Of a DNA stretch of 64,000 nucleotides, positions 36,583-47,788 are shown piece by piece. Source of the stretch: Telmatactis stephensoni (Eukaryota; Cnidaria; Anthozoa; Actiniaria; Isophelliidae); assembly GCA_029948255.1 (NCBI GenBank), contig JALIZF010001771.1, positions 372,001-436,000 of the forward strand, read 5' to 3'. Position numbers and translations under genes: made by a program. The notes beneath the pieces were generated by a model, which was not told the origin of the DNA, did not search any database, and saw nothing but the letters and a program-made list of their open reading frames with translations. How positions within the stretch are numbered: the first letter of the stretch is position 1; every line of letters starts with the position of its first letter.

Positions 36583-38008
36583 ATATATATGTTTTTGTGC
36601 AATGACTTGTTTTTCATTCCAGTATGCAAACCAGATATGTCTACAGGCCATTTTTTTTTCCGAAACGGAGCGAGGCTATTACATAAAAAAAACATGAGTT
36701 TTCTCTCTCGTGGTGTCCATGTGAAATCTTGCACAATGTTAAAGGTTTAGACCCAAAGTAATCCTAGATATGGAGCTACGCCTAAAAACAAGAACTTCCA
36801 GTTTTATAGCAATGGAATATATCATTAAAAAATCGAGCACAATAAACCTTTATTTTTAGTTTATAAGCCAGGAAATATAATTCAAAATGTAATAAGCACA
36901 AAGCCATGCCCTAACAGAGTACTTACAGAATTTTAGTGGTATAATGGTATAATGTATATCAATGTGTATAAAAAAGTCATGATCAATTACTGAGATAATT
37001 AATTCCAAAAATATCGATAAGTAAGTAATTGATTTCTGGGCGTGGCCCAACCTCCAGAATTACTCAGGACATGAACCTCTATCAATGTGCCGAATTTCAT
37101 GCTTGTTACACAAATTTGAACAATTCTACATCAAAGCTGCACCATTTTCCTGGATTACTAGACTTTCGGGAATAAAGACAGTAGTTCTCTAAATTCGATT
37201 GCTTCTGAGTCTAAATCCTGTGTGGAATTTTGCAACAGATAGTAAGGTGTTCTTTGGAATAAATTAACAAACCACTGCATGATGAGAGTTTTACCTTGGC
37301 AGCTCAAACGTCGACTCGATGTAGTTGCTTACTTTTGAACACTTACTGAATTACATCTAGTGCAGCAAAGACAACGACACTTGGCAGCAAGGATGTTAAT
37401 TAACATCTTGTTCTATCCCATACCAGAACATTTCAGGAAACAATTCGACAGAATTTGTAGAAGTCGAGGTAATACAAATTCGCAACGTTCACCTCTGGTC
37501 ACAAAAATTACTCCCCGAGTTTGCTTGAGGATAACATTGGCGTTTAGCTTCTCATGTGTCTCCATATTTTGTTTCACAAGTTACAATTAATAGGAAAAAA
37601 ATTCACCTTAGATTTTAGGATTTATGACCAATTTTTCTCATAAAGCCATTTTTAAATATCGTCTGATATCTCGAAATATTTGATGCAATTCGCAGAAAAA
37701 TAATTACCGGTACAAAGTTCAAGGCTTAAAGACAAATGGCTGCAAACTTCTCATGCAGAAATCGGACAAGATTTTGATGTAAAAAGACGCAATTGACTAA
37801 AATTCATGCCTGACAAATCAATAGGTATACGGGCCACCTTAAATGGAGAAAAAATTAAAATGATGGTTTTTAATTTGGCTACTGTAACTGAGTCAGTATA
37901 CGTAATTGCTGGGATCCACGAGGATGGCTGCGACTTGGCTTTATACAAAACTGATGCCTTCTATCATCTATGGGTGTTACTCTGATTCACTTTTGATTTA
38001 AAAAAATA

Positions 38009-38275
38009 CATACACCTATTTCAAAAAAGGTTGTCAGAGCTAAAGGCGATAGGCGATAGGAGATAGGTCATTCAAATTCCAAAGTAATCAAGAAGTTTTA
38101 AAAATTGCTTCGTTATTCCGTTCGTTTTGCTAGCTCCGAACATTGGATATGAATCGCTGATTGTTGACTTTCTTAATAAAAACAAATAGAAAACCCAACC
38201 GTGAATTGTGGAATGACCTATCTCCTATCGCCTATCGCCTTTAGCTCTGACAACCTTTTCTGAAATAGGTGTATG
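38009..38275. mobile_element. 267 bp MITE with about 64 bp TIRs
   Basis: The arms CATACACCTATTTCA...GGTCATTC and GAATGACC...TGAAATAGGTGTATG are near-perfect inverted copies and include tandem GGCGATAGGCGATAGGAGAT. The 130 bp core is non-coding. In the second duplication copy the element is rearranged (see 61769-61853). Confidence 0.9.
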
Positions 38276-38442
38276 CATTTTGAGGCCAAACATTTTCTTA
38301 CCTCTTCGTCAAGTTGTGCGATGATAACTTTGTGGGTTTGATCTCGATCTGAGAGCGCAGTTGTCTCTGGAGTTCCTCTCGATTGAAAGTATCAACGAGA
38401 AGTGCGGAACTTGTCCAAACTTACGAGTAGATATGGAATGAC

Positions 38443-39512
38443 ATCCTATAGTGCGTGCTAGGACGATCCTAGTAAACACCCCATAAGTAGATTAGATAAC
38501 TAGAATTTAATTTGTTTGTCAGACGAGCTTTAATAGACCCTTATCACGTTAGTGTGACATTATAAGATCTTTGATGTATGGATAAAAGGAATTCACTATC
38601 AGATTTATCATATCAATATTAGTAAAATTGCAGAGTTTCGTAAAGATTGCTCTTAAACTGACGAAGTTATGAATTTTTGAAGCTAGATATTTTTGTGGAA
38701 TTTTTATAAAGAAATGTATGTGTTTAGCATGATAACGAGGCTGGTCGTGCATGTATGCACGTCCACCATACATTTCTTTGTAAAAATACTAACTTTTGAA
38801 AATTCATATCTTCGTCAGTTTAAGAGCAATCTCCCCGAAAATTTGAGTTTTTATTACTATCGATGTGACAAATTTGATAGTGAATTCCTTTTCCGATAAA
38901 TCAAATAATTTATATGTCATGCTTGCGTGACATGGGCCGGTCTATTTGTTGCTCCAGATGCTCCGGAGCTCTGGGTGGCTTAGTATACTAGTATACTCGT
39001 TAGTATACTAAGCCACCCAGAGCTCCGGAGCATCTGGAGCAACAAATTAAAGCTCGTCTGACAAACAAATTAAATTCTAATTATCTAATCTACTTATGGG
39101 GTGTTTACTAGGATCGTCCTATCACGTACTATAGGATCCTAGCAGGCGAACCAACTTTTACGTTTAGTTTACATGCCCGAAGCAGAGTTTAAAGAAATGA
39201 GTGATATTGCTCGTCCTAGTATATAGATCACCCGAACTACCACAGTGGCCCCAACATTAGCGTTTCCTAATCCTAGTTGGCAAAGTATCTCTACTTTTTC
39301 TGTTTACATGACCGAAAAATACTCCTATAGTGCTAGAATATTCCTACCGGCGAGGCAGGATGATCCTAGTAGTAGGATGATCCTAGTACCCGAAGTGAAG
39401 ATACAAATTTCCATGTAAACAGAATGCAGTAAATGTATAGCAGGTAGGATGATTCGCCTGCTAGGATGATCCTAGTGCTAGGATGATCCTACCGCCATAT
39501 GTAAACACCCCC
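38443..39512. mobile_element. Composite palindromic TIR elements (GGGGTGTTTAC ends), copy 1
   Basis: The arms at 38443-38531 and 39050-39135 are inverted copies, each with GTGTTTACTAGGATCGTCC or its complement. Inside are a long imperfect hairpin (38575-38720 with 38766-38900) and a perfect 46 bp stem (38945-39046). A further GGGGTGTTTAC...GTAAACACCCCC pair (about 39099-39510) encloses many palindromic TAGGATGATCCTA motifs. It looks like two overlapping or nested foldback elements and has no coding capacity. Confidence 0.75.
38945..39046. repeat. Perfect 46 bp inverted repeat with 10 bp loop
   Basis: 38945-38990 is the exact reverse complement of 39001-39046, with a 10 bp AT-rich spacer. The arm contains GCTCCGGAGC and TAGTATACTA, themselves palindromic. 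The same structure occurs unchanged at 62502-62603 in the second copy. Confidence 0.95.
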
Positions 39513-39920
39513 TTAGTTCAATGTGAAATCACGTTTTTACTATCAAATTGCCAATGAAATCAGCGAAAGTCACGAATGCAGGATTTAATACATGGAGATA
39601 GAATTTCGTCAGTATGGTAGTGGTCTATATAATTACAGTAGTCACTTTTGCCAGAAGTTAATGAAATTGATGGGTTTAGTTATGAGTAACAAGGGATGGA
39701 ATCAGAAAGACTTTTCCTAGTTACATTAATTTTTCCTTTATTCAGATTGATAAAAATCCCAATGCAATATGCCGGCCACTGCTGTCGCTACGTGGGAGAG
39801 CCCATCGCAATATGTTACCGGAAGTTTCAGGCTTCACTGAAAGTCGCCTGTCTTTAGTTTTCGATTATTATTCTCTCCTCTTGTTTCTTTGTCTGCTTTG
39901 CTGGCGATCTGTAGCCGGTA
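39513..39920. repeat. Repeat block also present near the SLC6 exon
   Basis: TTAGTTCAATGTGAAATCA through TGCCGGCCACTGCTGTCGC to GTAGCCGGTAA is shared with 44476-44712 (shorter, with internal gaps) and with the second duplication copy near 63070-63485. No inverted ends were seen and no coding capacity is supported. Confidence 0.75.
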
Positions 39921-40159
39921 AACAACAATTCTGAGTTATTTTTAATTTGTTTTCTAGATGAGCTGACTGGTTAATCACCCATAGAGTGGGGACTGATGTT
40001 ATCCTCCCACTCCTTCTTCCCCGAAAACCCGCATTATGAAACCCCTTGTTCTCTAGGGGGTTCTCTCGGCTATTAAAAATGCTCACCATAATACAAGAAT
40101 AATACGAGCATAAAGAGAAAACGCGTTTTTTCACTTTGTTGTTAAAACAGGCTCATTAA

Positions 40160-40243
40160 TATGCAAGCCAAAGTAGTGTAACGGCTAAGCCTGAAACGAG
40201 TGATCGAGCCCAGGTCGGAAATATTTTTCTTTGCCTTCCGGCT

Positions 40244-40307
<64 letters not shown>

Positions 40308-40330
40308 TCTCTCTCTCTCTATTTTTTTCT
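40160..40330. repeat. tRNA-like motif followed by (TC)n microsatellite
   Basis: TAGTGTAACGGCTAAGC and GTGATCGAGCCC resemble loose A and B boxes at 40172-40212. A (TC)n run of about 75 bp follows at 40246-40320. In the second copy the TC run (63803-63852) is shorter. Confidence 0.6.
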
Positions 40331-41568
40331 TCTTTCTTTCGAGTTATCATCAGTTCTTCTGCTAATGTCTGACGTTTTGCTAAAGAAATTACAGTAGAAT
40401 ACAAGGTCACGGGCGTGCCTCCAGTGCGGTTGCGTTTGATCTATACAAAGTAAGTACTTCATGGCTGAATGCCATATACTCGTCTTCCTATAGTCGTCTT
40501 CCCAATATCAGTTTACAATAAACCTAAGCCTAGCGCTTAGTCATCTACGGTCAGCCTCGCTGTACGTCTTTGTCAATTTCAGTTTTTCATATAGTTAGTT
40601 GAGATCATGCTTTGTAACCTTATAACCCCAAAGGTTCGCATCTTAGCATTGGTTGGGGGTACACGGTCCCTTTTTCCACAAAGTGGTTTTTGGGTTTACG
40701 CGTCCGGCTATGATGCTTTAGGTTAAGTCATATCATTGTAATCATTCAGTTCTGGAATTCTGTCTGTTGTTTTTCACGAATAAAGAGTTTGTGGGTCAGG
40801 CTGACCAACCTACCCAAGCGTCAATGGCTGCTATGTTTGTGTGTGCGTGTTATAATGCGTAGTGGAGTCAAAATCAATTTTTTCCAAATTAGTTCTCGTG
40901 CCCAGGCCTCTGGCCGCGCGCACAGGTCGAGGTTTGCAGTTTCTAATAATCTATCAATCTCTCGTACGTACGTCGAGAATTTTCAAAACTGTACCCAAAA
41001 GCCTTTGGGAACCGCCGTCATTGAGCTTCGCAGTAAGGTGTTTGAAAAACTAGAAATAATGTGGTCAAGATCGGTCAATATTTGTGTTTGGTTTTGTCCT
41101 TGTTCTGTTCGGTTTTGTCCTTGGAACGCTGGATAATAAAAGCAATGAACTACACTGTAAAGTAATGTGATAGAGATTCCACAGACTAAAGAAATATAAG
41201 GTTCAATCAAGATAAAATTTAAGCTTCTTCGTTTGAAGTTCAACATGACGGCGCTTTCATGAGTTCAATAATTAAATGTTATTGTCGATCGGCGCCGAAG
41301 AGATACTAGCGTGACTAATTCATGGGTAAAGTTTACTGTGTTTGCGTGCTTCCTTAAACTAACCGTTTCAATTATCAGAACCGCGCGTGTCAATAAACAA
41401 GCTGCTGGTCAGTCTGCTTGATTAGGAAGGTAGTCCTCTTTGATTTCATTTCGACTGAATGTAATGATTCTAAGTTTAATAAAGTCCCCTATAATTACTG
41501 TTCTTACCAAAACTCATTGTTTTCACTCTGCATTATACCAACGAATGCAGAGAGAAAAAGCAAAGAGC
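40331..41568. other. Intergenic, no gene recognised; holds the source block of the 56871-57022 sequence
   Basis: 41338-41497 (GTTTACTGTGTTTGCGTGC to AAGTCCCCTATAAT) recurs at 56872-57026, exactly where duplication copy 2 begins. The short open frames around 40789-41136 do not resemble known proteins. Confidence 0.5.
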
Positions 41569-41676
41569 AGCTGCATTATTGCAAATAATGCCGTCTGTCT
41601 AATCTAGCAGACGGCATTATTTTTAATAATGCTGTGTGATTCTGTGATCCCACAGCATTATTAATTATAATGCAGC
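41569..41676. repeat. Nested double hairpin built on GCATTAT
   Basis: AATAATGCCGTCTG / CAGACGGCATTATT (41584-41621) and AATAATGCTGTG / CACAGCATTATT (41625-41662) stand side by side. Outer CTGCATTATT / AATTATAATGCAG arms enclose both, giving a possible three-way junction. This is typical of foldback elements. Confidence 0.8.
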
Positions 41677-41967
41677 GTGTTTTGCTTACAGGGGAACCAG
41701 ATTTGCAGGATGATAAAGTTATGTAACTACTAAGCTAGCAGTCACAGTACTTTTCAGAGCCTTTTCAAAATCCAGCTCCCCATTCAGAATTTAAGTACCG
41801 TAGCCTTTCTTTGTTATAACAAACACGGGTATCAAAACGTGTGGGATACAAAATCAGCAGAACTACGCATGCTCAAACAATACTTCAACTTTTAAAAATA
41901 AATAAATACCTCAATTTAAACAATTTTGGTGATTTTGGTGGTTATGAAGTTGACCAGTAATTATGAA

Positions 41968-42078
41968 AGATAATCACTTCGGCACACAGCATTCGTGGGT
42001 ATAATGCAGGCAGCTTCGGGCTGCGCCCTCAGCTGCCTGCATTATACCCACGAATGCTGCGTGCCTCAGTGATTATCT
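41968..42078. repeat. 111 bp hairpin with roughly 47 bp arms
   Basis: AGATAATCACT and AGTGATTATCT bound two long inverted arms sharing GCATTCGTGGGTATAATGC and CAGGCAGC, with three or so mismatches. The loop is GC-rich. It immediately abuts the tRNA-derived repeat at 42079. Confidence 0.9.
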
Positions 42079-42360
42079 ATTAAATAACTGTTAGCAAATC
42101 CATGGATGCGTCGAGCTTGGGCTACCTGTGGTTCTATTATTGCAAAGTCAGCCCTTTCGCAAAAAAAATCAGAGGAAAACATTTTAGGAAGGCCTGAAAG
42201 AGGGGAAAAAGAGAAAAGAAAAAATTCGAGGAAATATTTGGAGTAAAAACAAACAAGTAAAAAGAAAAAACAATTTGCTCTGCCGATGCTTGAACACGCG
42301 ACCCCAAAAGGCAAAAAATCTCGGACAATGCATCCAGACACCATAGGAGCTGAATCATCG
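42079..42360 (-). repeat. tRNA-derived SINE-like repeat, third copy
   Basis: On the minus strand a tRNA-like head with GTGTTCAAGCATC as its B-box region lies near 42290. An A-rich body and the TCGAGCTTGGGCTACCTGTG block (complement) follow at 42108-42140, shared with 32893-32925 and 57050-57080. Confidence 0.55.
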
Positions 42361-43025
42361 CATTGATTTACGGTACGGCTGAAGATTTCGGCCCCAGCCC
42401 CGTTATCCTTCGGCAGAACACAAGTTACAACGCTAACGCGGCAAGCCGCGGGCCAGTGAGGGAGAAATTAGCCGGATCCTATAGTCCCTTTGTAGCTAAC
42501 TCCACGCGTTGCGCCACTGCATCCTACGAATGACGTAGCAGCAAATTAAAATTTTGATACTTATAGTAGTCCAGTCTGAACAATAGCCATTGTTGTGTAG
42601 ATTTATGTTAAATCGTCCTTTGGGAATCACTGGTACACAGGACGAGAAAGTTGCACAAAAATGAACCCATTCAGAATTCAGTATCATTACATTTTACAAA
42701 TAAGATTGTGTATTAAGGTCTATTAATGGATGAACATTCGTCTGATTGTGTATTTTTAAATCAAAATGGACTTACTCGTAACTTATATTTTCTCCTCAAT
42801 ATCCGTTTTTTTCACGTGGATGACTTCTCGAATTCATATGAATAAAAAAAAAACTTGACAAAATATTATATTTTTTATCCCGAGAAAATATAATTCATAA
42901 CGCGTGTAATGTTCTTTTTATTACATCATAATATGGATGACCTTAAGAGCAAACTAAAGTATAAATAAAGCATATAACTTTATTACGAACAGCAGGCAAA
43001 TGCGACTGCAATCTTATACCTGGGG
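42361..43025. other. Intergenic, nothing recognised
   Basis: I see no coding exon and no clear repeat beyond short AT-rich tracts. Confidence 0.5.
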
Positions 43026-43157
43026 CCGGTTGTACGAAGAGTGAATAGCGCTATCCAGCGGATAAATCCTTATCCAGCAGATAAAATCTATACAAAATCT
43101 ATACAGTGGATAAACTCTTATCCGGTGAATAACTTTATCCAACCTTCGTACAACCGG
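43026..43157. mobile_element. 132 bp MITE with perfect 14 bp TIRs
   Basis: CCGGTTGTACGAAG at the left and CTTCGTACAACCGG at the right are exact inverted copies. The inside repeats TATCC/GGATAA (a CTTATCC/GGATAAA theme). It is non-coding. Such GGCCGGTTGTACGAA ends are seen in many metazoan genomes. Confidence 0.85.
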
Positions 43158-43766
43158 ATCTGATCCCTGATCTGAAAACTCTCTGTCGCGGAGAATTGAA
43201 ACCCCAGTAATTGTTCCTTTTTCAGGTCGCGATCAATGCCGGCTTTGAACAATAGCTCGCACACTTCACCATTTTTTCCTTTACCGCCAAGATGAATTTT
43301 AAGATGAATTTAATTTCACTACAATATTTTTAAGCTCGTAAAACGGTAATCAGGTTTCGATGTCGACTGCACGTTATTGCTCGTTTATCGCTACCGGTAT
43401 TCCATGACGATACCATAGACCATACTCGGTTTTCTTTTTAATTCTGTTTCCGTTTTCATTTTCTTTTGATAATCTATCTAATTGGCGTCCGAAACCTTCT
43501 CTTCGAAAAGTAGAGAAGACGCCAATGTTTGTAAAACAAGCGCGGACAAGATGAAGAGGGAAAGAAGCAAAGGGCGGGAAAAAGCGAGCACGAGCGCACA
43601 TCCGGGATCTGCGGTAGATAATTATTTTACATTTTACTCAGCCAAAATACATATGAAAAATACGAGTGTTTAGTTTCCGGTAAAACACTGACATCCATAT
43701 ATAATGAAATGAAATATTGCTGTCATTCAAAAATGCATCGTTCTGATTGGCGCACATTTACGTATT

Positions 43767-44097
43767 TAGCAAAACATTTTTTTTACCGTGGCTAGTGATT
43801 TTACTGACTTTGACGTCACGGAAAGATCAGTCTTTTGATTATATTGGCTAAAATGTACATTCATAAACGTATGTGTGCTCAGGAATTGTCTTAACCAATC
43901 AAATCACGTCTACTAAGAGCACATTGCATACAAATTTGACAGGCTTTCCTTTCAAAATACATTGATCAGTCTGGCACGAGGTAGACTTAGAAGACGACGT
44001 TGTTCAATTTGGTTGTGAACTAAACGACTAGAAATTGAAAATGGAGACGAAAGAAGATATAGTTCAGCCTGTTTTACTCGTCCGAGTGACACCAAGT
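43767..44097 (+). repeat. Duplicated segment: SLC6 promoter and start of coding exon (source copy)
   Basis: This 330 bp, including CCAAT-type motifs (CTTAACCAATCAAATCACG) and the first codons of the SLC6 exon, recurs at 53412-53737 with about 5-10% differences and small indels. Homology stops inside the coding exon after GACACCAAG. Confidence 0.85.
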
Positions 44098-44335
44098 ACA
44101 ACCCCACTGTTTGATGAAGTAGAAATGCAAACTCCTGCGCCTAATAAAGACAAGGAAGCTAAAGGCAAAGACACCGAATCGACTGAATCAGGAGATTCAA
44201 CACGAGTTACAGTCGTCGATGAAACTCGAGAAAAATGGGGAGGAAAGGCTGATTTCTTGTTGTCTTGCATTGGGTTTGCTGTTGGTCTAGGGAATGTCTG
44301 GCGATTTCCCTACTTGTGCTATGCGAACGGTGGAG
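44041..44335 (+). CDS. SLC6 (sodium-dependent neurotransmitter/amino-acid symporter) first coding exon
   Basis: Start ATG at 44041, donor GGAG|GTAAGA at 44335/44336, phase 1; 98 codons plus one base. Residues 1-63 are a hydrophilic, Glu/Lys/Thr-rich cytosolic N-terminus. They are followed by [20 protein letters not shown] and the TM1 signature [17 protein letters not shown], where SLC6 proteins bind Na+ and substrate. The next exon should start with AFLIPY-type sequence, but I found no such exon downstream in the window. The gene therefore has a very long intron or is a stranded 5' fragment. A repeat block begins only 140 bp into the intron. Subfamily (GABA, glycine, taurine or other) is not decidable from one exon. 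Confidence 0.8.
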
Positions 44336-44475
44336 GTAAGACCAAATCAATAGACCGCGTACTGTCTTGTCCGCCCATCAAACCAGATTTTCCTGCTTTG
44401 TTCGTGTCCATGGTCCATGCGGATCGTCGGCGGCGACTTGACGCGTCTTTTACCCACAGAAACAGAATTGTTTCT

Positions 44476-44712
44476 TAGTTCAATGTGAAATCATGGTTTT
44501 ATTATCAAATTGTCGAATTATGAAATCAGCGAAAGTCATGCAGGATTATGGGGATACAATTCCCAATTATGCAATATGCCGGCCACTGCTGTCGCTACGT
44601 GGGAGAGCCCATCGCAATGTTACCGGAAGTGGCTTCATTGAAAGTCGCCTGTCTTTAGTTTTCGATTATTATTCTTTCCTCTTGTTTCTTTGTCTGCTCA
44701 GTCTGTAGCCGG
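44476..44712. repeat. Third copy of the 39513-39920 repeat block, in the SLC6 intron
   Basis: It shares TTAGTTCAATGTGAAATCA, GAAATCAGCGAAAGTCA, TGCCGGCCACTGCTGTCGC and GATTATTATTCT with 39513-39920 but lacks about 150 bp of that copy's middle. Its left edge directly follows ACAGAATTGTTTC. Confidence 0.75.
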
Positions 44713-45331
44713 TAACCAGTACGAGTACGAACTCTTGGACCTAAATGATAATAATAAAAGCCAAGAGAACATCGAGATTCAAAGTCTCTGGTCTCCAGGG
44801 TATTTTAATCAGTGTAGACGGAAAGAAGGGCCCTAAATAAAAAGATGCGATTTAGTATATTAATTATCCGGATATTCATAGTTTGAATGTACAATGCAGC
44901 CCCTGAGAAAACAGCTCTTTGCTCTGGCTAGTGAACTGATTATCCTGTACAACATTTACACCAACTTAAAAAGCCACCATTTCAGTTTCAGTAGGAACCA
45001 GATGTCCCATGCACAGTCATGCAGGGGTTTCTACATGAGAGTGTTGGGAAATCAGTATTCGATCGGTTGTGTGGAGAGGTGGTGCGATCCGGTGCGATTC
45101 AACAAGTTCCCTCCCTTACCTCTCCACTCAAAATCTCATTGCAAGACAAGAAGAAGAATACGAAGAAACTGCCATTTATACGTACTTTGTCAGGCTACGC
45201 GCCTGCTGAGAGATTGCAATAGCTTGCAATGAAACTTGCAGTTTTTCAAGCAATCCCTTGTTGGAATTGATTATGACTAAATGCTAGATATAAGAAAATT
45301 GTAGAATGTTACTCGAGAATTGGATATCATA
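44713..45331. other. Intergenic or intronic, no gene recognised
   Basis: Overlapping plus-strand open frames at 44894-45232 have mixed composition but no family signature and no splice sites; I treat them as chance. If the SLC6 gene is intact this is part of its first coding intron. Confidence 0.4.
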
Positions 45332-45526
45332 TTTTAGTATTCACCAACATAAGGGCTATTACAAATCCTGCATTCTGATTGGCTCCCTAACCTCGGGCTA
45401 TTGGTGATAGCCCGAGTTGAGAGGAACATGAGGAAGCGCGAGTAATAATATCAATAAAACATTTTTCTCTCTTTGTTTTGTTTAGTCTCTTTCACCTTTG
45501 GCCCAATATGTTGGTGAATACTAAAA
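45332..45526. mobile_element. 195 bp MITE with perfect 20 bp TIRs
   Basis: TTTTAGTATTCACCAACATA at the left is the exact reverse complement of the right end (45507-45526). The core contains a TCTGATTGGC motif and a second, short GGGCTATTGGTGATAGCCC hairpin. It is non-coding and abuts another hairpin at 45526. Confidence 0.9.
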
Positions 45527-45632
45527 CAATTAGACCTCTCGGCCTCATGGACTACGAGTTTGAATAGCCCATTCGGCCTACGGCCTCATGGGCTATTGAC
45601 TCGTAGTCCATTCGGCCTCGAGGTCTAATTGT
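45526..45632. repeat. 107 bp nested hairpin
   Basis: Outer arms ACAATTAGACCTC / GAGGTCTAATTGT extend to GGACTACGAGT / ACTCGTAGTCC. An inner arm pair, AATAGCCCATTCGGCC / GGCCTCATGGGCTATT, makes the loop itself a hairpin. It shares one base with the TIR of the preceding element. Confidence 0.9.
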
Positions 45633-47710
45633 TAAATAACCGGATATTTCGTTAGCTTATCTGTGTTTAAAACTATAATGCGGAAAACCCTTCGCCCTTT
45701 TTGACTCGTTGGTGATAAAGCCGCTTTGACCTTTTGCTATTTCGGAAACAGTATTGCACAGTAAGTTTCATATAGACACTGGCCCCTTTCTTCCATGTAC
45801 ACGGCCTATAGCTAGTCATGATCATGACCGAATTACACTTATCCCACATGCAAATAATATGCATCCTGGTTAGCGATCATCTTGGGGAAAAACCGTGTAA
45901 AACCCAGCTGTGTTGGGTCAGTCCTTAGCCGGGTTTAAATTGTGTCAGAAGCCTAGATACTTTTTTTTTAGGGCGGGGGGGGGGGGGGGGGGGAGCAAAG
46001 ATTTTTCTTTCGATTCAGAGGGGAATTCGAAACGAAAAAAATATTTGCCATTTGGAAAAATCCCACTGCTGTATACATAAAGAGTGTATCCATAATTTGT
46101 CATTTTCTTAGCGGTTTTAAACCTCCCGTAAGCTACACTAAAGTGACATAATCCTCCGTCTCTCACCATTCGAGTTTCACCGCTTTGCTATCATATATTC
46201 GGATGAATGCTTCAGTTTAAAATAGTACTAAGTTACGTATTCTGTTTAACAGTCCTTGTGAGGGATCTGGGGGAGTGAGAGCAAATAACGAGAGCCACTC
46301 TGAGCCACTCTTTTCTTCCCCCTCACCCCCACCTCCATATCCCCCGCCTATAAAGAGGGCCGCTACGCGACTATTGGCTATGGAAAACACAGCAGTTATT
46401 ACGCCGGTAAAATGTACAATGACTCTTTCATGAAAAATTGATGAGAGTAGAGTTCAAACACTAAAAGCGCGCAAAACTTTGTACTGAATAATGCTAATTA
46501 AACAATAAAATGAAATGAAATATCACTATTTAATGATATTAGCATAAAATATCACTATGTTTTACTACCGTGAAATTCCAAAACTAGGGAGGGTAGGTCG
46601 TTTGGCTCTCGGTTTTTGCAGTCTGGTATCTGAAAAAAACTGACGTTATATTATATTACTGTTATTAATTTCACATGGTACTTTGTATTTGTTGTACCTT
46701 ACTCGAATAACGTTTTTATGTCAAGCAAATAAACATAAGAAATCATGGTGCTGTGTTTGTTTAGTCAGTACTATCTTACTGACTGGATGTAGGTGGACTA
46801 GGTGCCACGGAATTCAAATATCGTTACTTTCGGGTGGTCGTCACTTTCAGTTGGGGTCATTACCTTCCGAAAACATTTGAAAGGCCCCCCCCCCCCCCCC
46901 AAATACTTTACTTTCGGGCAGTCGCTAATTTCAAGGGATTGCTTGCACTTTTGATTATCTGCTGTTTCCGTAGGAGTCGTCAAAATGTAGACCCCCACTT
47001 GAGTTGAGTCTGGTAGACGACCACCTCTATCTTGGCTTGACTATTTTGACTTGACATTTTGGGTGGTTGCTCAGGCCATACTTTTGTCGACAACACAATG
47101 AAAATATTGATGATATATGAAAATATTAAAAATTATAGCCTTCAGCACTTAATCTCCCCCCAAGTAAACTATGGACACTAAGTTACAGGGACCGCGGATC
47201 ATCGCGAATTTCTCTACTTCGGGTCATAGCCTACGTTAGTTTTATCATTACCGTCATCTCTAATTGGATTAGTTTTAATTTGCGGCGGAGGCTAGAAATG
47301 GTTTGGGGTAGTGAAATGCCGAGGGCGTCTAGCAGGCATTGATTGGTATGTGTCTCAATACCTCTGCCGGTGCTTTTTTTAATACCATACAAGGCGACGT
47401 CATAAAAGGCACAATTCTTTCATCAATCTGTTTAGTAAAGCGACAAGAAGAAGGAAGAAACAGAAACTAAAAGGCGCGGGAATGCACATCCGGGAACTGC
47501 GGTACATAATTTGTTTCATATTTTACTCAGTGAAAATACAGTAACTATAAAAAATACGACTGTTTTAGTTTGCGATAAAAACTGACACCGTGTAATAATC
47601 AATCCGCCAATGGCGAAGTAACTCGTGGATTGTCCCCTTTAGTTAAATTAGTTTAATTACTCGTGCCCAGGCCGTAGGCCGGCACGAGTCTAGGTTTACC
47701 GGTTCTATCA

Positions 47711-47788
<78 letters not shown>

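Larger units (their letters stand above)
32875..40470 (+). repeat. Segmental duplication, copy 1 (aligned part)
   Basis: From ATAATCGTTAGTAAATCC at 32875 onward the sequence matches 57023-64000 in the same orientation, including a whole CTHRC1-like gene. The offset falls from 24148 at the left end to 23530 at the right end because copy 2 lacks several internal segments. Divergence is visibly higher left of about 34290 and very low to the right of it. The match is still continuing where the window ends, so the repeated unit is probably the 24 kb from 32875 to 57022. Confidence 0.95.

Noticed and set aside
36268..36750. 160-codon plus-strand frame upstream of CTHRC1, conserved in the second copy at 60010-60507
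   Set aside because: It crosses both arms of the foldback MITE. Conservation is explained by the segmental duplication, and the C-terminus changes by frameshift between copies.
44894..45232. 112-codon plus-strand frame after the SLC6 exon as a second exon
   Set aside because: It contains none of the expected SLC6 TM1b-TM2 sequence and no splice acceptor in a suitable phase.
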